A DNA stretch of 64,000 nt, from NCBI RefSeq assembly GCF_014904815.1, contig NZ_JACZFR010000007.1, positions 124,001-188,000 of the forward strand, read 5' to 3'. How positions within the stretch are numbered: position 1 is the stretch's first letter; each line of letters begins with the position of its first letter. Below are positions 9,736 to 16,480 of the stretch, one piece after another. The notes below the pieces were generated by a model, which was given only the letters and a program-made list of their open reading frames with translations, had not been told where the DNA came from and made no database searches. This DNA comes from Microbulbifer taiwanensis (GTDB taxonomy: Bacteria; Pseudomonadota; Gammaproteobacteria; Pseudomonadales; Cellvibrionaceae). A program made the translations under genes and the position numbers.

Positions 9736-9767
9736 AACGACCCACCGTCGCGAGACGCTGGGTCGTT
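9736..9767 (-). terminator. Intrinsic terminator, probably the original tmRNA terminator
   Basis: A 9-bp stem (9736-9744 with 9759-9767, AACGACCCA/TGGGTCGTT) with a 14-nt loop, followed on the minus strand by a T-rich tract (TTTTATTTATG). It lies just beyond the left att core, where the original sequence downstream of ssrA would be before the element integrated. Confidence 0.6.
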
Positions 9768-9778
9768 GGTATTGGTGG

Positions 9779-9794
9779 GATGGCGGGAGTCGAA
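9779..9794. other. attL core, with displaced ssrA 3' end
   Basis: The 16-bp sequence GATGGCGGGAGTCGAA is identical to 16654-16669 in the T-arm region of tmRNA. To its left, TTGGTGG (9772-9778) matches the tmRNA 3' end but lacks one A that is present at the functional copy. This side therefore looks like the displaced, slightly decayed original 3' end. Confidence 0.8.
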
Positions 9795-9845
9795 AAGCTG
9801 TCCTAAGCCTTTGATTTTCTGGGGATGCCTTTTGCTGTTTTTTCC

Positions 9846-9867
9846 CAACCCGTCACAAAACCCGTCC
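9846..9867. other. Candidate left integrase arm-binding sites
   Basis: Two tandem copies of an AACCCGTC(A/C) motif (9847-9855 and about 9860-9867), about 55-70 bp inside attL. The same motif occurs three times inside attR (16481-16494, 16510-16521, 16546-16559). Such clustered short repeats are typical of the arm sites bound by the N-terminal domain of tyrosine integrases. Assignment is by pattern only. The rest of 9,868-10,138 shows no gene or clear signal. Confidence 0.5.
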
Positions 9868-10138
9868 ACGCGAGCGAAGTAACCCCCAGTTGAGGTGTTC
9901 GGAGCCGGCACCGCGGCACGCTCTGGCGCCAGGTAACGCACGGGTGCGGGGTTGTAGTCGAGCCAGCACAGGGGCGAAAGCAGTCAGTGAAGACAGCGCT
10001 GTCAGTGCGGGGCGGTTGTCCGCAGGGGCGCCGGTGTGCAAGGGGGCAGGCCACCCCCACGCGAATCAGAGTGGGGCAGGCCCCGGCCGCCAGCAGATAC
10101 AGAGGGTGGCGAGGGATCGGCAGGCGGGGCTCCGGGGG

Positions 10139-10549
10139 TCATTGCGAGTCGTCGGTGAGGGTGTCGACGTGGCCCCACCTGAGGCGGTCCACATCGTCGA
10201 ACACATCCATACGCACAGCCTGTGCGTATAGCAGGCGCTCCAGGTGGGAGAAAAAGCCCACATGGCACCCCTTGGCGGCGGTGCTGTCCCGATAATCGAT
10301 ATCGGCCAGGATCAGGCCCAGCAGGTTCTTGCCCACCCAGAACGGATTGTCTTTCAGATACTGGACGAAGTGGGCGGCGTATTCGCGCCCAAGGTCGCAG
10401 GCCTGGCCGTAATCGTCGACTGGCGGCAGCTTCCAGTTACTGCGCCTGGCTTTCTTGTTGCGCCGGCCCGGACGGTAGACGAAGGGCAGGTTTTCCAACG
10501 GGGCGGGCTCAGGTCTGTATCCGCGGCGAGGGGGCAGGGTGATATCCAT
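10139..10549 (-). CDS. Unknown 136-aa island protein
   Basis: The ATG at 10549 is preceded by AAGGA at good spacing, so it is preferred to the longer open frame reaching 10654. The protein begins with a basic, proline-rich segment (about 35 residues, including RRNKKARR) and continues into a mostly helical domain with many aromatic residues (YAAHFVQYLKDNPFWVG, HVGFFSHLERLLYAQAV). There is no signal peptide or membrane segment. I do not recognise the family. It is the last gene before attL. Confidence 0.6.
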   Translation of the reverse strand: MDITLPPRRGYRPEPAPLENLPFVYRPGRRNKKARRSNWKLPPVDDYGQACDLGREYAAHFVQYLKDNPFWVGKNLLGLILADIDYRDSTAAKGCHVGFFSHLERLLYAQAVRMDVFDDVDRLRWGHVDTLTDDSQ

Positions 10550-10590
10550 GACTGGTTCCTTGTATGGGTGGCCACCCGGCGCGGTCTCAA

Positions 10591-10881
10591 TCACGGCAGG
10601 GTGGCAGGCTGAACGCAGGTTGAGACTACCGCTACAAGGGAACGGCGGGCGCAATGCCCCCTACGCCAGCCCGCCATAACAGGGAGCTGTCGCGCACAAA
10701 AAAAGCCGCATACACGGGTAGGCGACTTCGACGCGCCTTGTAATTTCGGGGTCTCAATCCCGGCTGCCGATTTTGCGACAGCGGATCCAGAATAGGCCAT
10801 TAGATTAACTGGGGTCAATAACTGCAGGGCTGCCCAGCGGGGGATTGTGGAGGCGGCGGCGCCAGAGGAGCTTATTGGCAC
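10591..10881 (-). CDS. Possible Ash-like small ORF
   Basis: A 96-codon frame ending 42 bp before the 136-aa gene. Its second half (SAVAKSAAGIETPKLQGAS, then TRVCGFFCARQLPVMAGWRRG) resembles small ORFs annotated as Ash-family proteins in phages and P4-like satellites. These typically read AVAKSAxGIxTP, then a cysteine/phenylalanine-rich segment and a VMAGW-like motif. The resemblance is from memory. The true start is unclear and the frame may be a relic or a regulatory leader. The segment also contains a 15-bp repeat also found at the right end of the island (10799-10813). Confidence 0.35.
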   Translation of the reverse strand: MPISSSGAAASTIPRWAALQLLTPVNLMAYSGSAVAKSAAGIETPKLQGASKSPTRVCGFFCARQLPVMAGWRRGHCARRSLVAVVSTCVQPATLP

Positions 10882-10910
10882 CCTCCGCGCCGGACCAGAA
10901 ACGGGCCCGA

Positions 10911-11984
10911 TTAGGCCAATCTGAGTTGTGGGGTACCCACCGGCCTGGTGCCGGTTGATGGGCTGGCCTCCGCCAGGTTGAATACCAGTCCGTCCACCTC
11001 CTCAAGGGGGAGGCACAACTCTTCGGCTACCTGCTCTCTGGTGGTGCGTTCCTTCCAGAGTTCCCGGAATATCTTTTCCCAGACGATGGAGCGCTCCCTG
11101 GGCAGCCCATCGGGTTCAGACCGGCCAAACTGCTTGTTGATGAGCATGCAGAAGTTTCGATACTGCCAGTCGCTTAGTTTGCCGGCCTTGTGTAGCCGAT
11201 AAGCCAGAGCAGCAACGGAAACCCCCCAGCGCTTCTTGGCCTGAACCAGCTGTTTCAGGGAGGTGACAAATGGAATGTTCGCAACCACATCCATAGAAGG
11301 CATCAGAAAATGGGAGGCGAAACTGTCCGCCTCGCTTTCCGCCTGGCGTCCCTGCGGCTTGCCGTGGCGGTGCAGAACCAAGTGGCCCAGCTCATGCATA
11401 GCGTCAAACCGACTGCGTTCTGAGGTCTTGAACGTGTTCAGGAAAATGTAGGGGACACCGTTTCGCCAGCAGGAGAAGGCGTCAACATTCTTGGTGTCTT
11501 CAGCCAGTGAAAAGACTCTGATCCCTTTGGACTCCAGTAGCTTTACTACATTGGATACCGGCCGCTCTCCGAGTCCCCAATAGGAACGCAGAGCTTTCGC
11601 AGCGGCCTCGGGGCTCATGCCATGCCGCGCATCAATCAAGTCCAGTTCTGGCAGATTGAAACGCTCAGACGCCCAGTCCGCCAGCAGATGCGCCAGGGAC
11701 CCGGCTGATAGGGCTGCCTCACGCTCCTTGGCTGACATGGCCGATAGGCTGCGGAAGGCCGCCGTATCCTTTGTGGGTATGTCTATATCGTCGCCCGCAA
11801 AAAAGGCGACCGGATAATTCAAGGCTTTGGCGAGCGCTTTGATTGTCGCATCCTCGACATTGTCGACCTTGCCCTTTTCGATCCGCGATAAATGTTCAGG
11901 CGTGATACCCGCAAAGCCAGCTAACTCCCTGCCAGTAAGCCGCCTGCGCTTTCTGGCAATAGTCAACCTTGAAGGATTGAACAT
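10911..11984 (-). CDS. XRE-family regulator fused to ImmA/IrrE metallopeptidase
   Basis: A 357-aa two-domain protein. An N-terminal helix-turn-helix of the XRE type (residues 7-60, LTGRELAGFAGITPEHLSRIEKG) is followed by an ImmA/IrrE-type zinc metallopeptidase with HELGH at 197-201 and a downstream acidic ESEAD segment that supplies the third ligand. ImmA-type proteins cleave phage or mobile-element repressors, and the XRE-fused form regulates neighbouring genes and often their toxicity. The ATG follows the upstream gene's stop by two bases, with AGAGG as ribosome site inside that gene's end. The pair occupies the cargo position of the island. A C-terminal helical region (about 280-340) has no family I recognise. 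Confidence 0.85.
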   Translation of the reverse strand: MFNPSRLTIARKRRRLTGRELAGFAGITPEHLSRIEKGKVDNVEDATIKALAKALNYPVAFFAGDDIDIPTKDTAAFRSLSAMSAKEREAALSAGSLAHLLADWASERFNLPELDLIDARHGMSPEAAAKALRSYWGLGERPVSNVVKLLESKGIRVFSLAEDTKNVDAFSCWRNGVPYIFLNTFKTSERSRFDAMHELGHLVLHRHGKPQGRQAESEADSFASHFLMPSMDVVANIPFVTSLKQLVQAKKRWGVSVAALAYRLHKAGKLSDWQYRNFCMLINKQFGRSEPDGLPRERSIVWEKIFRELWKERTTREQVAEELCLPLEEVDGLVFNLAEASPSTGTRPVGTPQLRLA

Positions 11985-11986
11985 GA

Positions 11987-12688
11987 CTACCTCTTTTTTG
12001 TAACCGTTATATCAAATTCTTCGCCCTGATAATCGGCGTCACTGTCATTGTCACTGTTACCCCCTGCCGGGTTCCAATCCTCATCCTGAATGATGAAAAT
12101 GCGTTCTGCAAAGGTGCCGAAATTCCCATTTTCAACGGCTCTCGGACGCGACAACTCCGCTCTCACCTCATCTCCATTACAGGATACACAAAAGAACCAT
12201 GTGTGCAGATTCTCGCATTGCCGAGCCTCTTCTGCCATGTAGTCCCAGAGGTAGCCAGAGGGATTGTCCACCAGAGCGGCCACACCTCTTCCCTTGCTAC
12301 TTACGGGGTTCGGATCGTGCCGGCCGCAGGCAAAATCCACATTCTGAAACAGGATCAGCTTTTCCAGCCGCTTGTTCGCAACCGCCTCAACGCCGTTCGG
12401 CCGGGCTATTTCCCAGTCTCGCTTCTGAATAAAAAGTGCTCTCAATGCGGCGACTCCGGCCATATAAGAGTACATTCCGGGGGCGTTCTGGGGATGCAGC
12501 GCAGTGGCCTCATTGCGGGCCGAAATCGCCGCCAGCGCGACCTGCTGAAGTTCTGAAACAGAGACATCAAACTGGGAAAGCTCTCCCGGAATCTCATGGG
12601 ACTCTCGATAGATTCGTGAAGGGTGCATAATGAAGCCTGGGTTAATTTTCTTGGCCTCGATTGTGGTGTCAAAAATTAACTTCGTCAA
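11987..12688 (-). CDS. Unknown 233-aa protein paired with the XRE/ImmA gene
   Basis: An acidic cytoplasmic protein with no signal peptide or membrane segment. The TTG at 12688-12686 overlaps the TGA of the frame before it (TTGA), giving a protein beginning (M)TKLIFDTTIEAKKINPG. An in-frame GTG lies 12 bp upstream (12700) and an ATG at 12628; the frame stays open to 12820. The middle has an Asn/Ala-rich helical region (ISARNEATALHPQNAP), then DPNPVSSKGRG and a segment with a Cys-x2-Cys-like pattern (WFFCVSCNGDEVRAE). The C-terminus is Asp-rich. I do not recognise the family. Tight coupling to the XRE/ImmA protein suggests a two-gene module, perhaps toxin or sensor plus regulator-protease. Confidence 0.65.
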   Translation of the reverse strand: MTKLIFDTTIEAKKINPGFIMHPSRIYRESHEIPGELSQFDVSVSELQQVALAAISARNEATALHPQNAPGMYSYMAGVAALRALFIQKRDWEIARPNGVEAVANKRLEKLILFQNVDFACGRHDPNPVSSKGRGVAALVDNPSGYLWDYMAEEARQCENLHTWFFCVSCNGDEVRAELSRPRAVENGNFGTFAERIFIIQDEDWNPAGGNSDNDSDADYQGEEFDITVTKKR

Positions 12689-13005
12689 GTGTTTCCCCAC
12701 TGCGTCCGGATAAACTCCCCCAGAATCTCGATGGCGCTTTTCCGCCGCCGGCGGAGGGCAACAGCAGAAACGGTCGCGTGGGTATGTCGCTCCGGGGTGT
12801 GGCCTCCCCTGAATATCCATTCAACCTGTATTTCCTTACAGAGCTGCGCTGTTGGTAACGCCGGGTGCGTTATCAGATCGTCACCCTCTCCCCTCTGGGG
12901 GTGTCCGCCGGCGGCTGCCAGGCTGCGCGGAATAGCCAACCCCGCCAAGGGGCTAGGTTGGTCATTACAGCGGCCCCACGACTGCGCAGCGGTGCGCTGT
13001 CGCAC
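12685..13005 (-). CDS. Possible small Ash/Icd-like ORF overlapping the cargo gene start
   Basis: A 106-codon frame with a GTG start at 13005 (start uncertain), ending in TGA that overlaps the TTG start of the 233-aa gene. It contains CNDQPSPLAGLAIPRSLAAAGGHP and SAVALRRRRKSAIEILGEFIR, a pattern I associate with the small ORFs called host cell division inhibitor Icd-like or Ash family in satellites and prophages. A second frame (minus, 12873-13241) with GGWLLVIGRTGYSETRRKP overlaps it. At most one is likely to be the real product, and both may be remnants. The name is from memory and weak. Confidence 0.35.
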   Translation of the reverse strand: MRQRTAAQSWGRCNDQPSPLAGLAIPRSLAAAGGHPQRGEGDDLITHPALPTAQLCKEIQVEWIFRGGHTPERHTHATVSAVALRRRRKSAIEILGEFIRTQWGNT

Positions 13006-13062
13006 TTATAAAGCAGGGGTTTTCTGCGCGTCTCGCTGTATCCGGTGCGGCCAATGACCAAC
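12957..13062. repeat. 10-bp inverted repeat in the island's central gap
   Basis: GTTGGTCATT (12957-12966) is matched in inverted orientation by AATGACCAAC (13053-13062), with 86 bp between. Both arms are next to C-rich or G-rich runs. The stretch 12,821-13,203 otherwise holds only the overlapping Ash-like frames. It could be a replication or regulator-binding site. Confidence 0.35.
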
Positions 13063-13203
13063 AACCAACCCCCTGAAAAAAAATCCCGTAAATAGCGGAA
13101 CCTCGCGCTGCTGCGGACCCGTATGAGCGAAGGCGTGGGAAGGACCCGCGCCACCTCAGTGACTGAACCGGTCGCCTGGCAGAGTGGCGCCCCGATGACT
13201 GAA

Positions 13204-14109
13204 TCAGCCCGCGCCCTCAAAGTCAGCCAGCCACTCCTCATTGGTTTGTTCTTGGGGGAGAGTGGGGGAGGGGAAGGGGGTGCCCGTATACCCGCGTTCC
13301 CTTATTACCGTATTACCGTGCTTTTCTCGCCCCGTACTTTCATCCGGCTCTATCCCCCGTGGTTGCTGGCTTTGCGCGGCTTCCTTGTCCGGCGCGCTTG
13401 TCCGGAAGTTGTCCGGCAGTTGTCCGGGAGTTGTCCGGCAATTGTCCGGGAGTTGTCCGGCGCCAAACTCTACCGGCAGGGTGTCCCCCCTTGTCACAGT
13501 GACCACCCCGGCTCCAGGTGCCGCCCCGGCATCTGGTACCGTATTCACCCCCAGCAGCCGCACCAGGTCGTTATGGCTCAGGGACAGCGGGCACAGGTCG
13601 CCCACCCGCTCGCCATCGGTGGCGGTACCGGTGAATACCAGGCCGGCCAGCTTGCCCATGTAATCGTGAAAGGCGCTCAGGCGCCGGGGCACAGGTAACC
13701 CGGTGGACAGCCAGAAGCCGTAGAACTTGAAGCGCTCGGTCACCCGGAACTGTCCTCGAGGTAGGGGGGCGCCCTTCTTGCCGTGCTGTGTGTTCCTGTC
13801 CCGGCGCGTCTCCGCGTTGAATACGGAATAGCGCTCGCTGCCGTCAACCAGGTTGCGGAATTGCAGCGACACGCCGCCGCGCTTGCTGGGGCCATAATTG
13901 CCGACCGAATAGCCCAGATACTCCAGGGCATCCACTCCAGCAGCGCGGGCGGCCTCTGTGGTTATCTGGTGCTGGTGCTCTCGCAGCCACTCAGGCGGCA
14001 CAGGGAGGCCGCTGGCTGGCGTTATCGTCAGTACCCCGCGCACCACTTCCACAACATCGCCGCGGGCCAGCAGGGGCGGCAATAGCGGCTTGCTTGGATC
14101 CACTGTCAC
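13204..14109 (-). CDS. Unknown 301-aa island protein with short tandem repeat
   Basis: The GTG start at 14109 overlaps the TGA of the 62-aa gene (GTGA). The N-terminal 190 residues look globular, with motifs LPPLLARGDVVEVVRGVLTI, ALEYLGYSVGNYG and RLSAFHDYMGKLAGLVFTG. The C-terminal 110 residues are low-complexity and contain two and a half 11-aa repeats (GQLPDNCRTTP, GQLPDNFRTSA) encoded by 11-bp DNA repeats. No catalytic motif is recognised. Because it is the last gene of the AlpA operon and contains iteron-like DNA, a replication or excision role is possible but unproven. Confidence 0.7.
   Translation of the reverse strand: MTVDPSKPLLPPLLARGDVVEVVRGVLTITPASGLPVPPEWLREHQHQITTEAARAAGVDALEYLGYSVGNYGPSKRGGVSLQFRNLVDGSERYSVFNAETRRDRNTQHGKKGAPLPRGQFRVTERFKFYGFWLSTGLPVPRRLSAFHDYMGKLAGLVFTGTATDGERVGDLCPLSLSHNDLVRLLGVNTVPDAGAAPGAGVVTVTRGDTLPVEFGAGQLPDNCRTTPGQLPDNFRTSAPDKEAAQSQQPRGIEPDESTGREKHGNTVIRERGYTGTPFPSPTLPQEQTNEEWLADFEGAG
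13385..13460. repeat. Seven direct repeats of TTGTCCGG (11-bp period)
   Basis: TTGTCCGG occurs at 13385, 13398, 13409, 13420, 13431, 13442 and 13453. The spacing is 13 bp once and then exactly 11 bp five times, so the sites repeat on nearly the same face of the helix. They lie within the 3' part of the 301-aa gene. Confidence 0.9.
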
Positions 14110-14294
14110 CCCCCCAGCTTTCGCACACTGCGAATGTGGGGCGCCTCTGCTATTGGGTCGCCCACGGCCTCGGGGGCGCCCTCAGTGCTGCGCTGCAGTA
14201 GCTGCGTTGCCACTGCCCGCGCTTCACGCTGAGAGCTGGCGTCTACCACCATGGGGATCGTGATTACCTGCTCTATTTCGACGACATATCTCAC
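14106..14294 (-). CDS. Small unknown island protein (62 aa)
   Basis: The GTG at 14294-14292 overlaps the stop of the 108-aa gene and its own TGA overlaps the GTG of the 301-aa gene. The N-terminus (RYVVEIEQVITIPMVVDA) looks like a beta strand pair, followed by a helix rich in Ala, Arg and Gln. It has no family I recognise. The double GTGA overlap is good evidence that it is translated. Confidence 0.6.
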   Translation of the reverse strand: MRYVVEIEQVITIPMVVDASSQREARAVATQLLQRSTEGAPEAVGDPIAEAPHIRSVRKLGG

Positions 14295-14617
14295 AGTACA
14301 CCCCCAAGGCGCCGCCTCTCGCTTTCCGGCAGCCTGTAGACGCCGTGCCAGCCTTTCACCCCGTCACGGTCGGTGTGGCTCACGTGCTCGCACAGAATGG
14401 TAATTCCGCGTTTCCTAAGCCGTCCCACAAGGTCCGGGCTGTTGCTGGTGCCAGCTATCCGGTCCAAGTCTTCACGACTGCGGGGGCGATCCAGGAGGGC
14501 CACCAATGCCCGCCGCTGGCGAGGGCTGAGGCGAAGCCGCTTGGGGGTGATATCATTACCGGTGCTATCCGCTGTAACGGGGCCGCCCTGTGCCGGGGCG
14601 GTTCTGATTCCTTCCAT
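14291..14617 (-). CDS. Small protein with winged-helix-like segment (108 aa)
   Basis: The ATG at 14617 follows AGGAG by six bases and lies ten bases after alpA. The residues 28-85 region (LSPRQRRALVALLDRPRSREDLDRIAGTSN then LVGRLRKRGITILCE) has the helix-turn-helix plus wing layout seen in small DNA-binding proteins that control satellites. It probably binds DNA; the target is unknown. Confidence 0.65.
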   Translation of the reverse strand: MEGIRTAPAQGGPVTADSTGNDITPKRLRLSPRQRRALVALLDRPRSREDLDRIAGTSNSPDLVGRLRKRGITILCEHVSHTDRDGVKGWHGVYRLPESERRRLGGVL

Positions 14618-14626
14618 GGCGCTCTC

Positions 14627-14848
14627 CTAACATTGTGCTTCCGCGATAAGTTCCCGCTTCAGCTCCAGCAGATAGGAGCCTTCCCATACGGTGGTTTTCG
14701 GGCCCAGCTTGATTCCGCGCTGGGCGCGTCCGGTCTTGGTCCAGTTCCACCAGGTGGAAAGGCCAATGCCAAACAGGCGCGCACATTCCGGCGCCCGATA
14801 CATGGCCGCGGGGTTAACGGTTGGTGGTTGGGACAGGTCTTTTTGCAT
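14627..14848 (-). CDS. alpA: AlpA-family transcriptional regulator
   Basis: A 73-aa MerR/excisionase-type winged helix protein: YRAPECARLFGIGLSTWWNWTKTG contains the helix-turn-helix, followed by a basic wing (GIKLGPKTTVW). AlpA proteins activate int or serve as excisionases of satellites such as P4-like islands. It heads a compact operon of four genes. Only 25 bp separate its ATG from a strong terminator at 14878-14898, and no promoter fits in that gap. Its expression must therefore depend on read-through of terminators. Confidence 0.85.
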   Translation of the reverse strand: MQKDLSQPPTVNPAAMYRAPECARLFGIGLSTWWNWTKTGRAQRGIKLGPKTTVWEGSYLLELKRELIAEAQC

Positions 14849-14877
14849 GGTCAGTTCTCCAGCCTTCAGGCATAAAA

Positions 14878-14898
14878 AAACCGGCTCGAGGCCGGTTT
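14878..14898 (-). terminator. Terminator T4, directly before alpA
   Basis: An 8-bp stem (AAACCGGC 14878-14885 with GCCGGTTT 14891-14898), a 5-nt loop and a run of seven T on the minus strand (14874-14880). Confidence 0.8.
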
Positions 14899-14910
14899 AC
14901 AGGTACAAAA

Positions 14911-14932
14911 AAACCCGCACAGAGGCGGGTTT
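14911..14932 (-). terminator. Terminator T3 in the alpA leader
   Basis: An 8-bp stem (AAACCCGC 14911-14918 with GCGGGTTT 14925-14932), a 6-nt loop and a T run on the minus strand. It sits about 10 bases upstream of T4 in the direction of transcription. Confidence 0.8.
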
Positions 14933-14952
14933 ACGGATGAAATTTGGGGCAC

Positions 14953-15017
14953 AAAAAAGCCCGCTATTTGCGGGCTTCAGATGATTCTGGTCGTGCGCCT
15001 ACAGCTTTCGCGCAGCG
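14953..15017 (-). ncRNA. Putative small RNA A (about 65 nt) of the island
   Basis: It is bounded by a consensus promoter (15024-15052) and an intrinsic terminator (stem 14957-14964 with 14970-14977, then six T). The RNA would contain a 5-bp hairpin UGCGC/GCGCA whose loop carries AGCUGUAG. It is paralogous to RNA B in size, layout and the conserved GCUGUA(A/G)GCGCA core. No coding frame of note is present. Size and position recall the CI immunity RNA of satellite P4 (about 69 nt), but no sequence similarity is claimed. Confidence 0.6.
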
Positions 15018-15023
15018 TAGCAA

Positions 15024-15052
15024 AATTTACCCACTCAAAGGTCACAGGTCAA
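15024..15052 (-). promoter_or_regulatory. Sigma-70 promoter of small RNA A
   Basis: Minus-strand TTGACC (15052-15047), 17-bp spacer, TAAATT (15029-15024). Start expected near 15017. Confidence 0.7.
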
Positions 15053-15085
15053 CGCATTTAAGATAAGTGGGGAGGTTTGAGGATT

Positions 15086-15150
15086 AAAAAAGCCCGCGAG
15101 GTGCGGGCTTTCGGGTGTCTGGTTGATGCGCTTACAGCTCTTGCAAGCTA
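15086..15150 (-). ncRNA. Putative small RNA B (about 65 nt) of the island
   Basis: The second copy of the unit, 133 bp upstream of RNA A. The promoter is at 15157-15185 and the terminator stem AAAGCCCGC (15089-15097) with GCGGGCTTT (15103-15111) has a 5-nt loop and a T run. It shares the conserved core GCUGUAAGCGCA with RNA A, while the 5' half and the spacer before the terminator have diverged. It lies about 80 bp after the integrase stop. Confidence 0.6.
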
Positions 15151-15156
15151 TAGCAG

Positions 15157-15185
15157 AATTTACCCTCAACTCCGCCAACTGTCAA
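15157..15185 (-). promoter_or_regulatory. Sigma-70 promoter of small RNA B
   Basis: Minus-strand TTGACA (15185-15180), a perfect -35, 17-bp spacer, TAAATT (15162-15157). Start expected near 15150. Confidence 0.75.
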
Positions 15186-15227
15186 CGCTGCCTGAGACGG
15201 CTTTAGCGGGCTTTAGCTTAATAATGG

Positions 15228-16457
15228 CTACCGCTCGCCAAACGCCGCGGTAATCACGTTGTCGGCGCCGGCCTGTACCTGCAGGTTGTCCAGGTAGTCC
15301 GCCCATTTCTGCATCATTGCGGCCCGCTGGGGCAGATGCTTGGTGCGGTTGTAAGCGCGCCCCAGAGTGTCCTTCACTCCGTGCGCCAGCTGGTGCTCGA
15401 TGTAGTCCACCCGGAAGCCCAGAACCTCGTCCAGCAGTGTTCTCGCCATTGCGCGGAAGCCGTGGGCGGTCATGGTGTCGTTGTCATAGCCCAGGGAGCG
15501 TAGCGCAGTCCTGACGCCGTTATCGGACAGGGGGCGGCTCTGGCCCCGGGCAGATGGGAAAACATACTTGCCGCGGCCGGTGAGGGGCTCCAGCTCCCGC
15601 AGCAGCGCCAGCGCCTGCTCCGCCAGCGGGATAATATGCGGCTCACCCATTTTCATCTTCTCGGCCGGCAGCTCTATCTGGCAGGCCTCCCAGTTGATTT
15701 CCGACCACTCCAGCTTGCGCAGCTCCCCGGGGCGGCAGAACAGCAGCGGGGACAGCTTGAGGGCCGTTCTCACCACAGGGGTTCCCTGATACCCGTCTAT
15801 GGAGGCCATCAGGCGGCCCGCCCCCACGGGGTCGGTAATCGCGGCCAGGTGCTTTTTCTTGGTGGGGGTGAGTGCGCCGCTCAGGTCGCTGGTGGGGTCG
15901 CGGTCGGCCTTGCCGGTGGCCACAGCGAAGCGGAATACCTGGCTGGCTACCCGCTTCACCCGGTGGGCGGTTTCCAGGGCGCCGCGGCTCTCGATCCGGC
16001 GCAGGCATCGCAGCACTTCCGGGGCGGTGATTTCGGCAATGGGGCGTTTGCCCAGGTAGGGCAGCAGGTCGCTGTGGAGGGCGCGCTGGGCGCGGTCTTT
16101 GGATGATTTGGACAGGTGCGCCATCCGGGCCGCGAACCACTCCCCACTGACGGCGGCGAAGCTGTTGCGGTTGGCCTCGAGAGCGGATTCCTTGCGGGCG
16201 CGCTTCACGTCGCGGGGGTCTATGCCGGCGGCCACGTGCTGGCGGGCCTCGTCGCGGAGTTCCCGCGCGCGCTTCAGGCTCACATCAGGGTAAAGCCCCA
16301 GGGCCATCTCGGGGCGTTTGCCGTGAAGGCGGAAGCGGAATACCCAGCGCTTTGCACCGGTGGGGGTGACCTCAACGGCCAGGCCTTTCTCGTCGACCTC
16401 GATGTACTTCCTGTCGCGGGGCTTGAGCGCCCGGATCTTGGTATCTGACAGGGGCAT
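15228..16457 (-). CDS. int: Tyrosine-type site-specific integrase (P4-like)
   Basis: A 409-aa integrase that recombines the element with ssrA. The N-terminal DUF4102 arm-binding domain (residues 1-90) precedes a SAM-like core-binding domain (about 100-185) and the catalytic domain. The catalytic residues are visible: Arg242 (CRPGELRKLEW), His332-x2-Arg335 (HGFR), His359 (QLAHG) and the nucleophile Tyr369 (GRAYNR). The ATG follows AAGGAAGG. It stands 190 bp from the tmRNA 3' end, the usual place next to attR, and its upstream region holds three candidate arm sites. Confidence 0.95.
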   Translation of the reverse strand: MPLSDTKIRALKPRDRKYIEVDEKGLAVEVTPTGAKRWVFRFRLHGKRPEMALGLYPDVSLKRARELRDEARQHVAAGIDPRDVKRARKESALEANRNSFAAVSGEWFAARMAHLSKSSKDRAQRALHSDLLPYLGKRPIAEITAPEVLRCLRRIESRGALETAHRVKRVASQVFRFAVATGKADRDPTSDLSGALTPTKKKHLAAITDPVGAGRLMASIDGYQGTPVVRTALKLSPLLFCRPGELRKLEWSEINWEACQIELPAEKMKMGEPHIIPLAEQALALLRELEPLTGRGKYVFPSARGQSRPLSDNGVRTALRSLGYDNDTMTAHGFRAMARTLLDEVLGFRVDYIEHQLAHGVKDTLGRAYNRTKHLPQRAAMMQKWADYLDNLQVQAGADNVITAAFGER

Positions 16458-16480
16458 GGCTGCGCCTTCCTTGCTGGGGT

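Noticed and set aside
13241-13698. Plus-strand frames opposite the 301-aa gene
   Set aside because: They lack ribosome sites and operon context, and the minus strand has start-stop overlaps on both sides.
14873-15111. CRISPR array suggested by repeated GC-rich hairpins
   Set aside because: The hairpins have different stems and irregular spacing, and each is followed by a T run, so they are terminators. No spacers or cas genes are present.
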